A stretch of 60,000 bases of DNA from contig NC_045143.1 in the NCBI RefSeq assembly GCF_008831285.2, forward strand, positions 7,141,503 to 7,201,502, read 5' to 3'. The notes under the pieces were generated by a model that saw only the letters and a list, made by a program, of their open reading frames with translations, was not told the DNA's origin and did no database searches. Within the stretch, counting starts at the first letter, position 1; every line of letters starts with the position of its first letter. Positions 12,201 through 23,958 of this stretch are shown here, piece after piece. Origin of the DNA: Nymphaea colorata (lineage: Eukaryota > Streptophyta > Magnoliopsida > Nymphaeales > Nymphaeaceae). The position numbers were made by a program, and so were the translations under genes.

Positions 12201-12640
12201 CTTAGTGGTTTACTTCCAATTGAAGTAATTGAAGCTCTTCGTTTACTTCCAATCATCAACCTGAAGCCCATTTTCTGATAGTTGAGAGCTGATGCCTCAG
12301 AGTCGGTTATGTTTCTCTCTTCGTTATCATCAAGTATAGGATCAAGATGTTCCTCCTTTAATGACGGTTGCTGCTTAGAAAAATTTGGATGAAGTGCCAG
12401 GTAATGTTTTTAAAGGAAAGCTCATCAATTTCAAAGTTTTGTCATGGAAGTGATGAAATAATGATGCTCTTTCCCCACTCAAGGTGGCATTATCAACAAT
12501 CTGAAAGCTACCTCTCTTAGGGCAGCAACGCGGAGAGAACAACATCAATATGCCATCAAGCTAAAACAATTAGTTTCTTGCCGTATAGATTGTAAGATGA
12601 TCAGGGTGGGAACTTCAAATAGTGGTAAAAAATATTCATC
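12201..12640. other. Intergenic, nothing recognised
   Basis: No gene or bounded repeat is seen; it may include the end of the LTR remnant to its left. Confidence 0.35.
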
Positions 12641-12765
12641 TTTAAGCACTTCGAGTAGGATATTGCTTGTCTTCACATCCCTGTGTATGAGGTCGCCGCA
12701 GTCTGCATAAACTTCCTTCACTTCCAGCTTAGTGCTAAGCAGAGTCCCACAAAATTGTTTTTCTT
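12640..12765 (-). pseudogene. Chimeric receptor-kinase fragment (exon 3-like joined to exon 12-like)
   Basis: On the minus strand, 12700-12765 matches the malectin-like part of exon 3 of a receptor kinase like the one at 4447-9871 (LSTKLEVKEVYA here, [12 protein letters not shown] there). It passes directly into 12645-12692, which matches the catalytic-loop part of exon 12 ([11 protein letters not shown]). Exons 4-11 and all introns between are missing, yet coding order is kept. It lies in an open frame of 93 codons (12545-12826) whose outer parts have no homology. It lacks most of both domains and cannot be a working receptor. Confidence 0.75.
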
Positions 12766-15204
12766 CTTGTTGCTCTGTTTTGTCAATTCTAACCTCAGAT
12801 TCCTTGAGTGTGAGTCGCCTTGTCACGAGGTTGCACTATGTCAAACACTGAAGCAATGAAAAGAAAAGAAAACATGAAAAGTTTCATTTCTGGGCTTACT
12901 TAGCGCTTGAACTTTGAAGGAAACCACGTTTTGTGATTTATTTGAAGAAAATTATGTTGAAGAGCGTAAGAAACGAAAGAAGTTACATATGAGTTTTAAC
13001 CTCAAAAAAAAAATGTATGTAAATTTTAAGAAATTTCACTTGTTTTATATAAAAAAATTTGAAAAATGATATTTCGGCGTTAGTTAAAATTTAGAAACTT
13101 TAATTCGGCCCCCCTCATAAAAAAATTATAGCTTTGCCTCTACTCACAGCTACTCGTGATGTGAAAATCAATGCATTTCCCATACATTCAACATATCTGA
13201 GCCTTAATTTGACAATTCAGCCACATGAATAGTTCAATGTGTCTATCAATGCTTGATGCAGAGATGTGGATCATCCAAGCATGTTACAATGGCATGTTCC
13301 TCTTGTTGGAACGTGAGTTTGAAACCATGAAGAGTATAAAAGGAGCGATTCAGGTGAGATGAGATGTAATGTAGATCCAACTTTCTATTTACACTAGTGA
13401 GATCTGGCATTTAGTCAACCCCATCAACTGATCCATAATACAAAGATTGCCCGCTGTCCAACAACAAGCCAACTGGCAAAATTTGGGTTTGGAGCGTTAT
13501 CTAGGTTTGAATTGATTCAATATTGAAACCCGCCATGTCGATGGTCGTAATTGTTTGCATGTATGAGATTGGCTCGAGAATGGCAAGTCACGCTCCAACA
13601 CAAATTGACTGTTTGTCGGCAAATTAGGGTTGGTGGCCCCAGGCTGCGCATCCTTCCTTCCTACCAAACAGTCAAAACATTTGACTGAGTGCTGCAGAGT
13701 GAATTAAAATCAACTCACTCAAATCATGGGAAAACACTTCAGCATTTTAAAATATTTTATTTTTATTTTTTTTAAAGGAAAGGAGTAAGAAAGATCGCCA
13801 CAACGATCCGATATTTTTATTTTGAACGTTATTCTGTATTTCTTTATTTTCAAGTACATATCACTTGAAATACCTTGTTTTGTGTTTTTTTTCTAGACGG
13901 AGGTTCAAATTTCATAAATTACACAAAACAGGTTCCAAGTTAAACTTATTAGAAATGAAAAGTTTACCGTCAAGAATGTTGAAGTAGACCCATTTATTTG
14001 CATTTAATAGTGTCTAACAACCGAACGCGGTGCAAAAAAATTTCGGCCATTCGTACTGCAATTAAGCCTATCCAGAATCCACGCCGGTTTTTCTGGCAAA
14101 AGTAATTTTCAGATGTTACTTGTCGCAATGCATTGAGAAAGGTGTTATGGTTTCTCAAATGTGGCAGAAGATGTGCACGGATTGATGAAACGTCCCGGTA
14201 TCATTATTTCATTATCAGAATTAATTGTGTATGTTGCACCTCATTGCACCTAACCACTTTTCGGCAAGCACCTGTGTCACAAGTGAGGAAGCTCTGCCTG
14301 CATAGTGAGACGGCTCGGCGACTGGTGGTTCTATTCCTTCGCGTCATGGTGACTGCTAGCCGGAAGAAGAAAAAAAGGTTGAAGTCCTACCTCGGCGGGG
14401 CACTCCCGGATTTTGGCAATCTAATTATCCAAAAACCTAATCTAATTCTCTAAAACCAAATGCATAGAAGAGCAACATGAAATAAATTGGATTTTAGGTG
14501 TGGATATGGTAAAAAAGAAAAGCCGGAAACTGAACTATAATTTCAACTGAACGTTCTTTCTTCATTTTCTCTTGTATTGGTTGCTTTATATAAGAATAAC
14601 ATGCTATAAGAACGGTGCCTTTATAGTAACAAGAAAAGCAAATAAAATGGAATAAAAGTATGTGTACTTCATAGGTAGGTATTCTTCCACAACTACAATA
14701 ACTAAAAAGAAAGATCATCAAGAAGAAAAGCAATTTTATGTGGTTCGGCATGAAAGCCTACATTCACGACGAAGAAGACTGGTGTTTTACTCACTATTGA
14801 AGTATATAATATCGTGAGATGCTTCCCATTCTTAATATTTTTCCACAATGAGAAAGAAAAGGCCTAAAAGGGAAGGAGATAATTTTGTTAAGAGATAAAG
14901 CAATAAGTCAACGTAAAAGTCTTCATCTCCAGCTCAACTTCAATGGTTCCTTTCTTGATATTTTGCTGAACCAGATCTCTTAGAAATGAATGTAATAATC
15001 TCCTTCTCAAGAAACTCGCCACAAGAATATCTACTTTAAAATTAGAGTAGATTCATGAAACACTTATGAAACACTTAGACAGTATTTTTAAAACCAAACA
15101 GCCCTAAAGCCCTAAAGTGTATTTTTCTTTTGTGGAGAACTGGATCTATGGTCCTAGTAGACATGTAGCTATCGAACATGTTGGCTCTATTCACTCTTTT
15201 GCAG

Positions 15205-15400
15205 GTTATGCATTGTTTATCATCGATTTAACAATCAAAGGCCTCCCGTTCTGATACCATATAAATACGTGTGAAAGCAGTGAAAAAGGTAGAATTTCAT
15301 GCCTCTTCCTTATATACTAGAAGGATTCTGAGATAATTTTAACGATTTGTGATAAAATATTTCACACGTTGCTTCACTATCTATCCCATAAATGCAAACA
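15205..15400 (-). mobile_element. Minus-strand LTR-retroelement remnant (LTR end plus primer site)
   Basis: Read on the minus strand there is a TATA-like stretch (AGTATATAAGG near 15320), then about 60 bp, then TGGTATCAGAAC (15251-15262), the form of a plant LTR-element primer-binding site directly after an LTR end. The same arrangement is in copies B (near 23470), C (near 53301) and D (near 31032). No polyprotein follows, so only the tip of an element remains, now lying just downstream of the GDSL gene. Confidence 0.4.
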
Positions 15401-15763
15401 CCACATCTCCACCAAACCATGCAAAAATGTTGTGTGATGTTTTGCAACGTACGCACTTTTAGGTAAACTCGCTACATAGAGGTTAGCCATAAGGATCTCA
15501 ATGATCTCGTGGCTGCAAAATATATCCAAGGACCATTCTGATATTTCTTTCAATACAAGGGCCTCCTCAGCATTATTCATCCCAAAAGAAAAGGACAATT
15601 CTGATGCAAACGGGACTGGTAGAAAAGAAGCGCAAAAATGAGACGCAAATCGTTCCAACTCACATGAGTTAGTTTGATAGAAGAGAAGAACCGACAAACA
15701 AGATGTAAATCACGTCGATATCAACTATCCCGTGCTAGTTGAAATTGGCTTCGTTTCTAGATC

Positions 15764-17541
15764 TTAATGGTCACGGGTATGAAATGATGGTGCCCCTATA
15801 AGCATCAGTGAGATATTAAGGTTGGCAAGCACTTCAACATTGAAGGGATAGGCTTCAGTTTGGAGATCTGACGAATACGCTTTTGTCGACAGGTGCATGT
15901 AAAGCTCTTCTGTGGGGTGAGACCCATCGTAATAGGCATAGATGCTCCTATCTGGGCATGGTTCTGTTCCTTCAACACATAATGGCCTTATTCCATCGGG
16001 ATCGGCGAAGCAGCAACTTCCATTGGTCACCTTTAATCCTAAGATAGCAGGAAAATTTTCTTGGTTAGAAACTTGTTTATATGTAACAGCTCTAGTGCAT
16101 GATTTACCATTTTTACGTACTTTTGGTAGTGTCCAAGTCCAAGTTAAATATATTCAGATAATGTGCTAAACTGCATTGTTTAATGTCCATGCACATGCAT
16201 GGATCAGCATAATTTAAATTGATCATAAACAAGTTAGATTTATATGGTGTTCTGGAATATATTAAATGAACAAAAGATTGCATACTGTAAGTAGTTGGAT
16301 CATTGATTATCTCATTGATGATTCCCGACGTGTTGATGTAGACAAAAGAAAATCCCGGCAAGTCCTCACTTAGATTTTCTAGAGCGGGCCTGAGTGCGTT
16401 GTTGAACAAAGTGGATCCCTCATTTAGTAAATCCACACATGATCCATTGTTCTGACGCTTAAAAAAAGGAGCACAACCAGCCTGCGGGAGATTAAAGACC
16501 ACGAATTTTCGTGCCCCAAAGTCATATGCTCTCTGTAGAATAGAATAGAAGAAAAAGTAAGATAACAACAGATATAAGGAGACTATATTGGCCGAAGAAA
16601 TGAGCAATTTCTCAGTTAATTAAGGTCAAGGTGTGTGGTGGGAACTGTGCCAAATACGTGTTCTCATGAAGTAGGTATGGACTTCATGAACTAAAGCAGC
16701 CCGCTTCAAGCATCTTTTAGGAGAGACAGAGAGAGTACCGTGAGGAGGTTGGTGTAATTTCGAATGAGCAATTCTGTTAGGCTCTGCAAGTCACACTCTG
16801 CAGCCACGCCTGATGATGTGGTGCAGTTTGCCATGTAATCGCCTCCACCAATGAAGAAAAAGAATATACTCTGAGAGAGATAGGAAGAGAGTGCAAAGCT
16901 CCCATTCAATTGAGATTTCAGATCCGGTAGTGTTGTTTCCCCAAAGTTCGCAATTTGGTGGCTCAAAGATATGACATGTTGCTGCAAAGAATTTTCACAT
17001 TTTGTTAAGGTAGGAAACCTGAACTATGGTGATATATTATCTTAGTTACGTGTTCTTTTCTTCCTAACTAGCATCTCATCTTGTTTGTACGTCTCAAGGA
17101 ATATATTAGCTAGCATGGTACTTCTTTGTAAAAAAGTAAGTTGGCAGCGACTCATCTTTTGCTAGAAACAAAGATTGATCTGCTTACACTTTGGCGAGTA
17201 GAATCAAGGATCCCCGCACCATCAGAGGCATAGTTTACTCCGGCGAGAATGGAGCTTCCTCTGGTTTGAGGGTCGTAGAAAACCGGCAGTAAATGAGGCA
17301 ACCCCAGCAACAGTCCCAGTAAGTCAGCCGGGGTTTTTCCATTGGTGCACCTACCTGTAACACCCGATGGGAAATCTACCCCATACGGAAAGTAGTTGCA
17401 TTTCGCGGCTGTATCCAAAAAAACGTTGTTCCCAGCTTCAACGATTGAATCCCCGAATACGAACATTGCTTGGACATTGCTTTCAGTAGTCGCTGTGGAG
17501 AATATGGAGAAAATGAACAAGATCGAGAAGAGAGTCAACAT
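15764..17541 (-). CDS. GDSL esterase/lipase, copy A (372 aa, 4 exons)
   Basis: Secreted SGNH-type ester hydrolase of the plant GDSL family. Exons from the start: 17188-17541, 16739-16981, 16286-16532, 15764-16038; all introns are GT-AG and the sum is 1119 nt, 373 codons with stop, the usual family size. Residues 1-24 form a signal peptide (MLTLFSILFIFSIFS). Block I is FGDSIVEAGNN with nucleophile Ser32; block V is YYDGSHPTE with Asp319 and His322. In block III the conserved Asn is replaced: IGGGDY, Gly165. Residue 282, a split codon, is Arg here and Gly in copies B and C. An in-frame upstream ATG at 17646 would add 35 residues and bury the signal peptide, so I chose 17541. Substrate unknown. 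Confidence 0.88.
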
Positions 17542-17759
17542 GCTGCTTGGAAGGCAGGCGAAGGAAATTAAGTGGTGGCAGTTCCTTGGGTTTTCCCTGC
17601 AACCGGCTTTCCCTCTTAAAGGTTTATTAAACCTTCCTCTCAACAAACATTCACCTTAGCTCGTGACTGATAAGTGGCACTTCAGCTCAAACTGACTGTT
17701 TGTTTGCAAATCAAGGCTGGTGGCCCCACGCTGCGTGTCCTTGTTGAGAGAAAGATACG

Positions 17760-18340
17760 TGCGCCAGCGCAATAAAGGAAGGGAGTCCATTTTGGTAATT
17801 TACTAAAATTATCTTTTACCAACCTTTTTACTTTTTTTTTTCAATTTCAGTTTTGTCTTTTTATTTGTTTTTAGATCTGAACTATGAATATTTTAGTCAT
17901 TGACCATACGGCACATGAAAATAATGCACGAGTGTGACACATATAACCAGGTTAGGTTCTCACTACCTAACGTGGAAACATCTGTTTCCACTCACCGCAA
18001 AGTGAATTAATATCCACTCACTTGAATATATCATGGTAAATATATACATAATGAATATCAATTTGTGGTATTTGTACCTGAATAAATGCGGTAGATGCCA
18101 TCTTTGCTTAGCACCCTGTAATCACCTCAAATTTTTTCAAAGACTTTTACCAAAACACAAAACTTTAATCAAAGTTATATCAAGTCATGTGGGGGACAGT
18201 GCATAATTCCCTTTCATTGAGCAGAGTTGATTTTTGCCAATGGTAAGAGAGTTTAATTGCATGGCAAACGATTGTTGTGTTGTATGAGTAGACAATGTAA
18301 TTGTCAAGCTGCAACTTTTCAAATAAAAATCTGTCTATGA
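17760..18340. other. Intergenic, upstream flank of GDSL copy A
   Basis: T-rich tracts and unique sequence, repeated in copies B and C. No second gene is seen. Confidence 0.4.
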
Positions 18341-18490
18341 AGCCTCAAGGGCATAGTACAACCAGGCCATAATATGGTTCACATTCAAAGGGTTCAAGGT
18401 TCAAATACTATTGCAACGTTTTTATATGTTATTCTTGTTGAATGTAAACTGTGGGAAACATGACACTCAAGTGAAGGGTATACTGTAAGT
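18341..18490 (+). mobile_element. SINE-like element in copy A
   Basis: Starts AGCCTCAAGGGCATAG, the same head as the full SINE at 1791, then a weak box A (TAGTACAACCAGG) and a good box B (GGTTCAAATAC near 18391). The downstream part differs from the first SINE and no target-site duplication is evident. Identical pieces are at 26540 and 56370 because the segment is duplicated. Confidence 0.55.
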
Positions 18491-18699
18491 TTACCCAAGC
18501 AAGTCAAAACATTGGATGCATAATGGCTTGGCATTTGGGGCTCTACGTAGAAAACAATTTCCTCAAGTAAACAATTTAAAAAAAAAAAAGCCTTTGCATG
18601 AAGTTCTATTAATCTGTTTTTTGAAGCCATGAAAGGTACCAGTTATTGGAAGGAATGCCAGTGGTTTGAATTTGAATCAGTTATACTCTTTACATATCA

Positions 18700-19115
18700 A
18701 ATACTTTACTGACGTGCACTCATTCCTAGTAGAAATTGGATTTGAATATGAACGAAAAAATTACTCAATCCAAAGTGATCCAAATCCGTTTTAAGTTCAC
18801 AACTGAACCCAAATCAAGACTTTTAAAACTAAACTTAGATGAGCTGCACTGCTATATATTAAGAACCGACTTTCAGAAATTAATGGAAATTAGATGTAAG
18901 ATATTTATTTAAATTGAATCGGAATTAGAAAGGATATTTATTTAAATTCAGATCTTAATCCGCTGATTGGATGTCATTTTTTAAAATTTTTATCTGATGC
19001 CGATTTCTTAATTGAATGTTAAAATTTTTAGCTATATCTGCTTTTTTTCAAATGGTTTGGTTGGATGTCAGACCCGAATATGAATTTATCGACATTCTTA
19101 TAGTTTGTCCTTCAA
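18700..19115. repeat. Dispersed repeat S in copy A
   Basis: A diverged second version of this stretch lies at 28561-28925, sharing ordered words such as AATCAAGACTTTTAAA, AAGAACCGACTTTCA and GAATTTATCGACA. The other copies are at 26905-27316 (B) and 56735-57128 (C, cut by a copia insertion). No coding domain was recognised. Confidence 0.6.
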
Positions 19116-20349
19116 ACATGTTTATCGACATCCTGATAACTTGTAAGACAAGTGTCGGGAATGCAGTCACTGGTGTCAAGATTTCAATACTGTTGCAATG
19201 GAGAAACTGTTGAGTGGTTGATAGAATGAGAGAAATAAGGTGAACGAGGGAGAAAGAACAAGAATATTAGGGTAGGAAGGGAGAAAGAACAAGAATATTA
19301 TTGTAATGTGCCAAAGTAGCTACTTGCAATGCAAGTTTGCACTGTGTTGTGATGCTAGGTCAAAGTTTGGTGTTATGTAGTAAAATAGATTAAATAAATG
19401 TCACTATCAAACAATGCCTTAACATAGTATTGGACCCATAATGACTAAAAGAGTCCCTAAAAAAATTATGGTATGTCTACTTTGAGGATATGTTTTGCCC
19501 TAACGAGACTCATTCACTCAACTCACATTGGGGATAACTTGTGAGCCAAATCAGGATGGCCGAGCACACTTTTGAGTGCCCATATATGCACTCAATGTGA
19601 GCAGTTGCACCTAATGTAAGCTTTTCTGCTGTTGAGCATCGATTCAACCAGGTTAAATACTGTGACTAAGACAAGAAAAGGCAGTGGACAAGAAACTAGA
19701 ATATTTTAAAATTTAAAAATGCACTAACCTTTCAATTAAGATGAGAAAATTTTGTTATACAAGAAGAAGAGTTCAACGAAGGCCTCAAAGAAAGTCTCGT
19801 TGAGATTGTTAAAATCAGATCCTTACGAGGTAGCACAGATACTTTTTGAGTGTCCCATAAATCTGCTTTAAAATTTGAAGCAGATTCATATAACAATAGT
19901 TCTAGTGTTTGATGAACCTGTCCCAATTTATAGGACAAATTCTTTACACTCACAAAATGTCTCTGCTGCTAAAAAAAGGGTCTTCAAACTGATCCCACTT
20001 ATTGCCTTCTATAGGCACCATCCAACTGATCTATTATACCCCAATATAACTCGCTAGATTCAAGATAGCCGACCAGCAACTGCTATGTTGCATTTCTAAC
20101 CCAACCCAAATACAAGCAGGACTAAAGCTGGTTACCTAAGATGGGTGTCCCCTGTGCACTAAAAAATGATGCACTACAATGAGAATGACCAAAGTACCCC
20201 TATTAAATAATAATAATAATAATAACTTTTTTAAAAGAGTAAAAAAGAATTTTAAAAGGTGAAAAATCTAAAATGTCCACTTCCTTTAATAAAAACTACA
20301 AAAATACCCGCCTCTTAATTAGAATTTGTATTTCAATATGAACAAACTT
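19116..20349. other. Intergenic right part of copy A
   Basis: No gene seen. Repeats without change at 27317-28550 apart from homopolymer or repeat-unit length. A short (AAT)n tract lies near 20206-20223. Confidence 0.45.
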
Positions 20350-20449
20350 NNNNNNNNNNNNNNNNNNNNNNNNNNNNNNNNNNNNNNNNNNNNNNNNNNN
20401 NNNNNNNNNNNNNNNNNNNNNNNNNNNNNNNNNNNNNNNNNNNNNNNNN
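20350..20449. other. Assembly gap, 100 N
   Basis: Exactly 100 Ns, the conventional length for a gap of unknown size. It lies between the right end of copy A and the left end of copy B. Confidence 0.99.
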
Positions 20450-21195
20450 AGTGATTCAGGTGAGATGAGATCTATTGTAGATCCAACTTTCTATTTATTA
20501 GTGAGGTCTGGCATTTCGCCAACCAAATCGGCTGATCCATAATACAAAGATTGCCTGCGGTCCAACAACAAGCCAAGTAGCAAAATTTTGGGTTTGGATT
20601 TTGTGTCGCAATTGTTTGCATGTATGAGATTGGCTCGAGAATGGCAAGTCACTCCAGCACAAATTGGCTGTTTGTCGGCAAATTAGGGTTGGTGGCCCCA
20701 GGCTGCGCATCCTTCTTCCTACCAAAAAGTGGAAACATTGGACTGAGTGCTGCAAGTGAATTAATATCAACTCACTCAAATCATGGTAAAACACTTCAGC
20801 ATTTTAAAATATTTTAATTTTCTTTTATGAAAAGGAAAAGAGGAAGAAAGATTACCACAACGATGCGATATTTTTATTTTGCACGTTATTTTGTATTTCT
20901 TTATTTTCAAGTATATATCACTTGAAATACATTCTTTTGTGTTGGTTTTTCTAGACGGAGGTTCAAATGTCATAAATTACACGAAACTGGTTCCAAGTTA
21001 AATTTATTAGAAATGAGAAGTTTACCGTACCTCAAGAACGTTGAACTACAACCATTTATTTGCATTTAATAGCGTCTACCAACCTACGCGGTGCAAAAGA
21101 ATTTTCTGCCATTCGTACCGCATAAGCCTATTCAGAATCCACGTCGGTTTTTCTGGCAAAAGTAATTTTCAGATGCTACTTGTCGAATGCACTAA

Positions 21196-21596
21196 AAAGG
21201 TGTAGGACCACGTTTTATTTTTAAAAAACATGATAAATTAACTGGCCTTTTAAAACATTAAAAAAATGTTTTTTTTTAATGTGTTTGAAAAAAAACATTA
21301 AAAAACACATTTTTTAGTTTTTTTCACTTTTTCCATTTTTTAGTTTTCTATTGTCAAACGGCTTTTTTTCATTTTTTATTTTTTATTTGATTCAAACGTA
21401 GTTATCTTTTGATGTTTGTGCTATTAGTTTTTCACTTTATTTTTTTTAATTTTCTCATTTTTTCTCGTTCTTTTTTCATATTTTTAAGCTCGCTGTATTA
21501 TACCCGAGAAAAACCTGGCTATTTAAAACTCCGAGATGTTATTTGTGACTATGGTTGAACCACTTGAATGAACGTAGTATGACACCTTTCTAAAAC
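21196..21596. mobile_element. MITE-like insertion in copy B
   Basis: About 400 bp absent from copies A (near 14135) and D (near 29800) but present in B and C. Its ends form an imperfect inverted repeat: AAAAGGTGTAGGACCACGTT on the left against AGAAAGGTGTCATACTACGT read inward from the right. The inside is very T-rich with an inverted A/T repeat at about 21255-21310. No transposase. The superfamily is not clear and no clean target-site duplication could be fixed. Confidence 0.45.
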
Positions 21597-23056
21597 CTAA
21601 ATAAGCTTAACACCTTACAATGCATTTTTGGTGTTATGTAATTTCACATGTTAGCAATGTGGTAGGAGATGTGCACAGATTGATGATTCCGCTCCCCTAT
21701 GGAGATGAGAAAAGAAGACATCAACAACTTAGAGTTATGGCAATAAGTTTAGACAAGTGTATTATTTTTATTAGATTTTGCCATGTTGCTGTAAATCAAA
21801 TGTTAATTCTAGTACAGGTAAATGACTTTACTTCCTTATATTACCATGGATGATAAACACAAAATAATCGCTGCTTTAACTTCTACTACAATGATAAACC
21901 CTCATCATCATTTCACATTGGCTACTTGCTACACACCTTGTCCCTGCAACTATTTTTGGGTTCTTACAATTTACCAGTGGTGTCATTCAGTTGCTACATG
22001 AATCTAATTATGACTTATGAGTCAATGTTAACGTTCTTGTTAGCTTCAAAGCATTTTTATTTTTTATATGCACTAATATTGGATCATTTCATATGATAAT
22101 GCTCATTTAAAGTGGTATCTTATCATCTCCTAGTGGTGGAAGACGCTCAATTTTGTTCTGTTGGTGTTCCAATAACATTTACATTAATGGGATGTCCCGA
22201 TATCATTATTTCATTATCAGAAGTAATTGGCTTGAACAAATGTTAAAAGAAATAAAAAATGGATTAAATTAGAAAAGGTAAATCCAATGTTGCAAGGTGA
22301 GCCTGAATACTTTATTCCCCAAAAGTGGGCCACGGTTTCAGCAAACATATACCTTTAAGAGGGGGTCGGTCCCAAGACAAAAGGCTGTGTATGTTGCACC
22401 CCATTGCGCGTAACTACGTTTCGGCAAGCACCTGTGTCACTGCCAGGTGAGGGAGCTCTACCTGCATAGTGAGACGGCATGGTGACAAGATGGACTCTGT
22501 GCATCGGTGACTGGTGGCTCTATTCGTTCGCGTCATGGTAACTGCTAGCCTAATCTAATTCTCTAAAACCAAATGCATAGAAGTGCAATATGAAATAAAT
22601 TCGGATTTTAGGTGTGGATATGGTAAAAAAACAAGTCGGAAACTGAACTATAATTTCAACTGAACGTTCTTTCTTCATTTTTTCTTGTATCGGTTGCTTT
22701 GTATAAGAATAACATGCAAATGGATCTGCTAAGAATGGCGCCTTTATAGTAACAAGAAAATATAAAAGTATGTGTACTTCACCGTAGGTATTCTTCCACG
22801 ACGACTAGAGTACCTAAAAGGGGTCATCTGACAATAGGAACTCAAAGCATCAAGAAGAAAGATTATCGAGAAGAAAAGCAATTTTTTGTGGTTCGGCATG
22901 AAAGCCAACATCCACGGAGAAGAAGACTGGTGTTTTTTTCACTATTGACTGCTCAGTATACAATATCGAGAGATGGTTCCCATTCTTCATATTTTGTCAC
23001 AATGAAAAAGGAAGGACTAGAAACGAATGAGATGATTTTGTTAGGAGATAAAGCAA
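21597..23056. other. Intergenic left part of copy B
   Basis: No gene is recognised. A decayed version of this stretch is found in copy D (29800-31327). The 112-codon open frame at 22888-23226 is produced partly by a local tandem repeat and is not conserved in copy A. Confidence 0.45.
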
Positions 23057-23122
23057 ATCTTCAACGTAACAGTCTCCATCTCCAGCTCAATCTTCAACGT
23101 AACAGTCTCCATCTCCAGCTCA
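23057..23122. repeat. 33-bp tandem duplication
   Basis: Two perfect adjacent 33-bp units (starting ATCTTCAACGTAACAGTCTC). Copy A has a single diverged unit near 14905, so the duplication arose in the B/C lineage. The same pair is at 52888-52953. Confidence 0.9.
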
Positions 23123-23958
23123 ATCTTCAACAGTTCCTTTCTCGAGATTTTGCTGAACCAGATCTTTTAGAAATGGAAGTAATAATCTCCTTCTCAAGAA
23201 ACTTGCAACAGAAACATTTGCTTTAAAATTAGAGTAGATTTATGGAACACTTGAACAAGTGTCTCATGAATCTACTTTAATTTTGAGGTCAATTCATGGA
23301 ACACTTAGATGGTGTTCTTAAAACCAAACAGCTTTAAGTGTTTTTTTTTTATGGTGAACAGGATCTCCAATCCCAGTAGACACGTAGCTGTCGAAGATGT
23401 TGGCTCTATTCAATCTTTTGCAGGTTATGCATTGTTTATCATCGATTTAACAATCAAAGGCCTCCCGTTCTGATACCATATAAATACGTGTGAAAGCAGT
23501 GAAAAAGGTAGAATTTCATGCCTCTTCCTTATATACTAGAAGGATTCTGAGATAATTTTAACGATTTGTGATAAAATATTTCACACGTTGCTTCACAATC
23601 TATCCCATAAATGCAAACACCACATCTCCACCAAACCATGCAAAAATGTTGTGTAATGTTTTGCAACGTACGCACTTTTAGCCATAAGGATCTCAATGAT
23701 CTCGTGGCTGCAAAATATATCCAAGGACCATTCTGATATTTCTTTCAATACAAGGGCCTCCTCAGCATTATTCATCCCAAAAGAAAAGGACAATTCTGAT
23801 GCAAACGGGACTGGTAGAAAAGAAGCGCAAAAATGAGACGCAAATCGTTCCAACTCACATGAGTTAGTTTGATAGAAGAGAAGAACCGACAAACAAGATG
23901 TAAATCACGTCGATATCAACTATCCCGTGCTAGTTGAAATTGGCTTCGTTTCTAGATC

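Larger units (their letters stand above)
12820..20349. repeat. Segmental duplication copy A (ends at the assembly gap)
   Basis: Colinear with copy B (20450-28550) and copy C (49350-57128). Left of about 15200 it is clearly diverged from B and C (scattered substitutions, and it lacks the roughly 400-bp insert found at 21196-21596). From about 15205 rightwards it is almost identical to B, and from about 17750 to 20349 the only differences I see are shortened homopolymers or one repeat unit in A. It stops at the N run. Confidence 0.9.

Noticed and set aside
15377-15697. 106-codon minus-strand open frame downstream of GDSL copy A as a gene
   Set aside because: It overlaps the retroelement remnant; copies B and C lose 8 codons and differ at the end, and there is no domain.
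17542-17646. Upstream ATG extending GDSL copy A by 35 residues
   Set aside because: It would place a basic, Cys-containing stretch before the signal peptide; the internal ATG gives a standard secreted GDSL N-terminus. The same holds for copies B and C.
22888-23226. 112-codon open frame with an 11-residue repeat as a novel gene
   Set aside because: The repeat is a 33-bp tandem duplication, the frame is not preserved in copies A or D, and no domain is seen.
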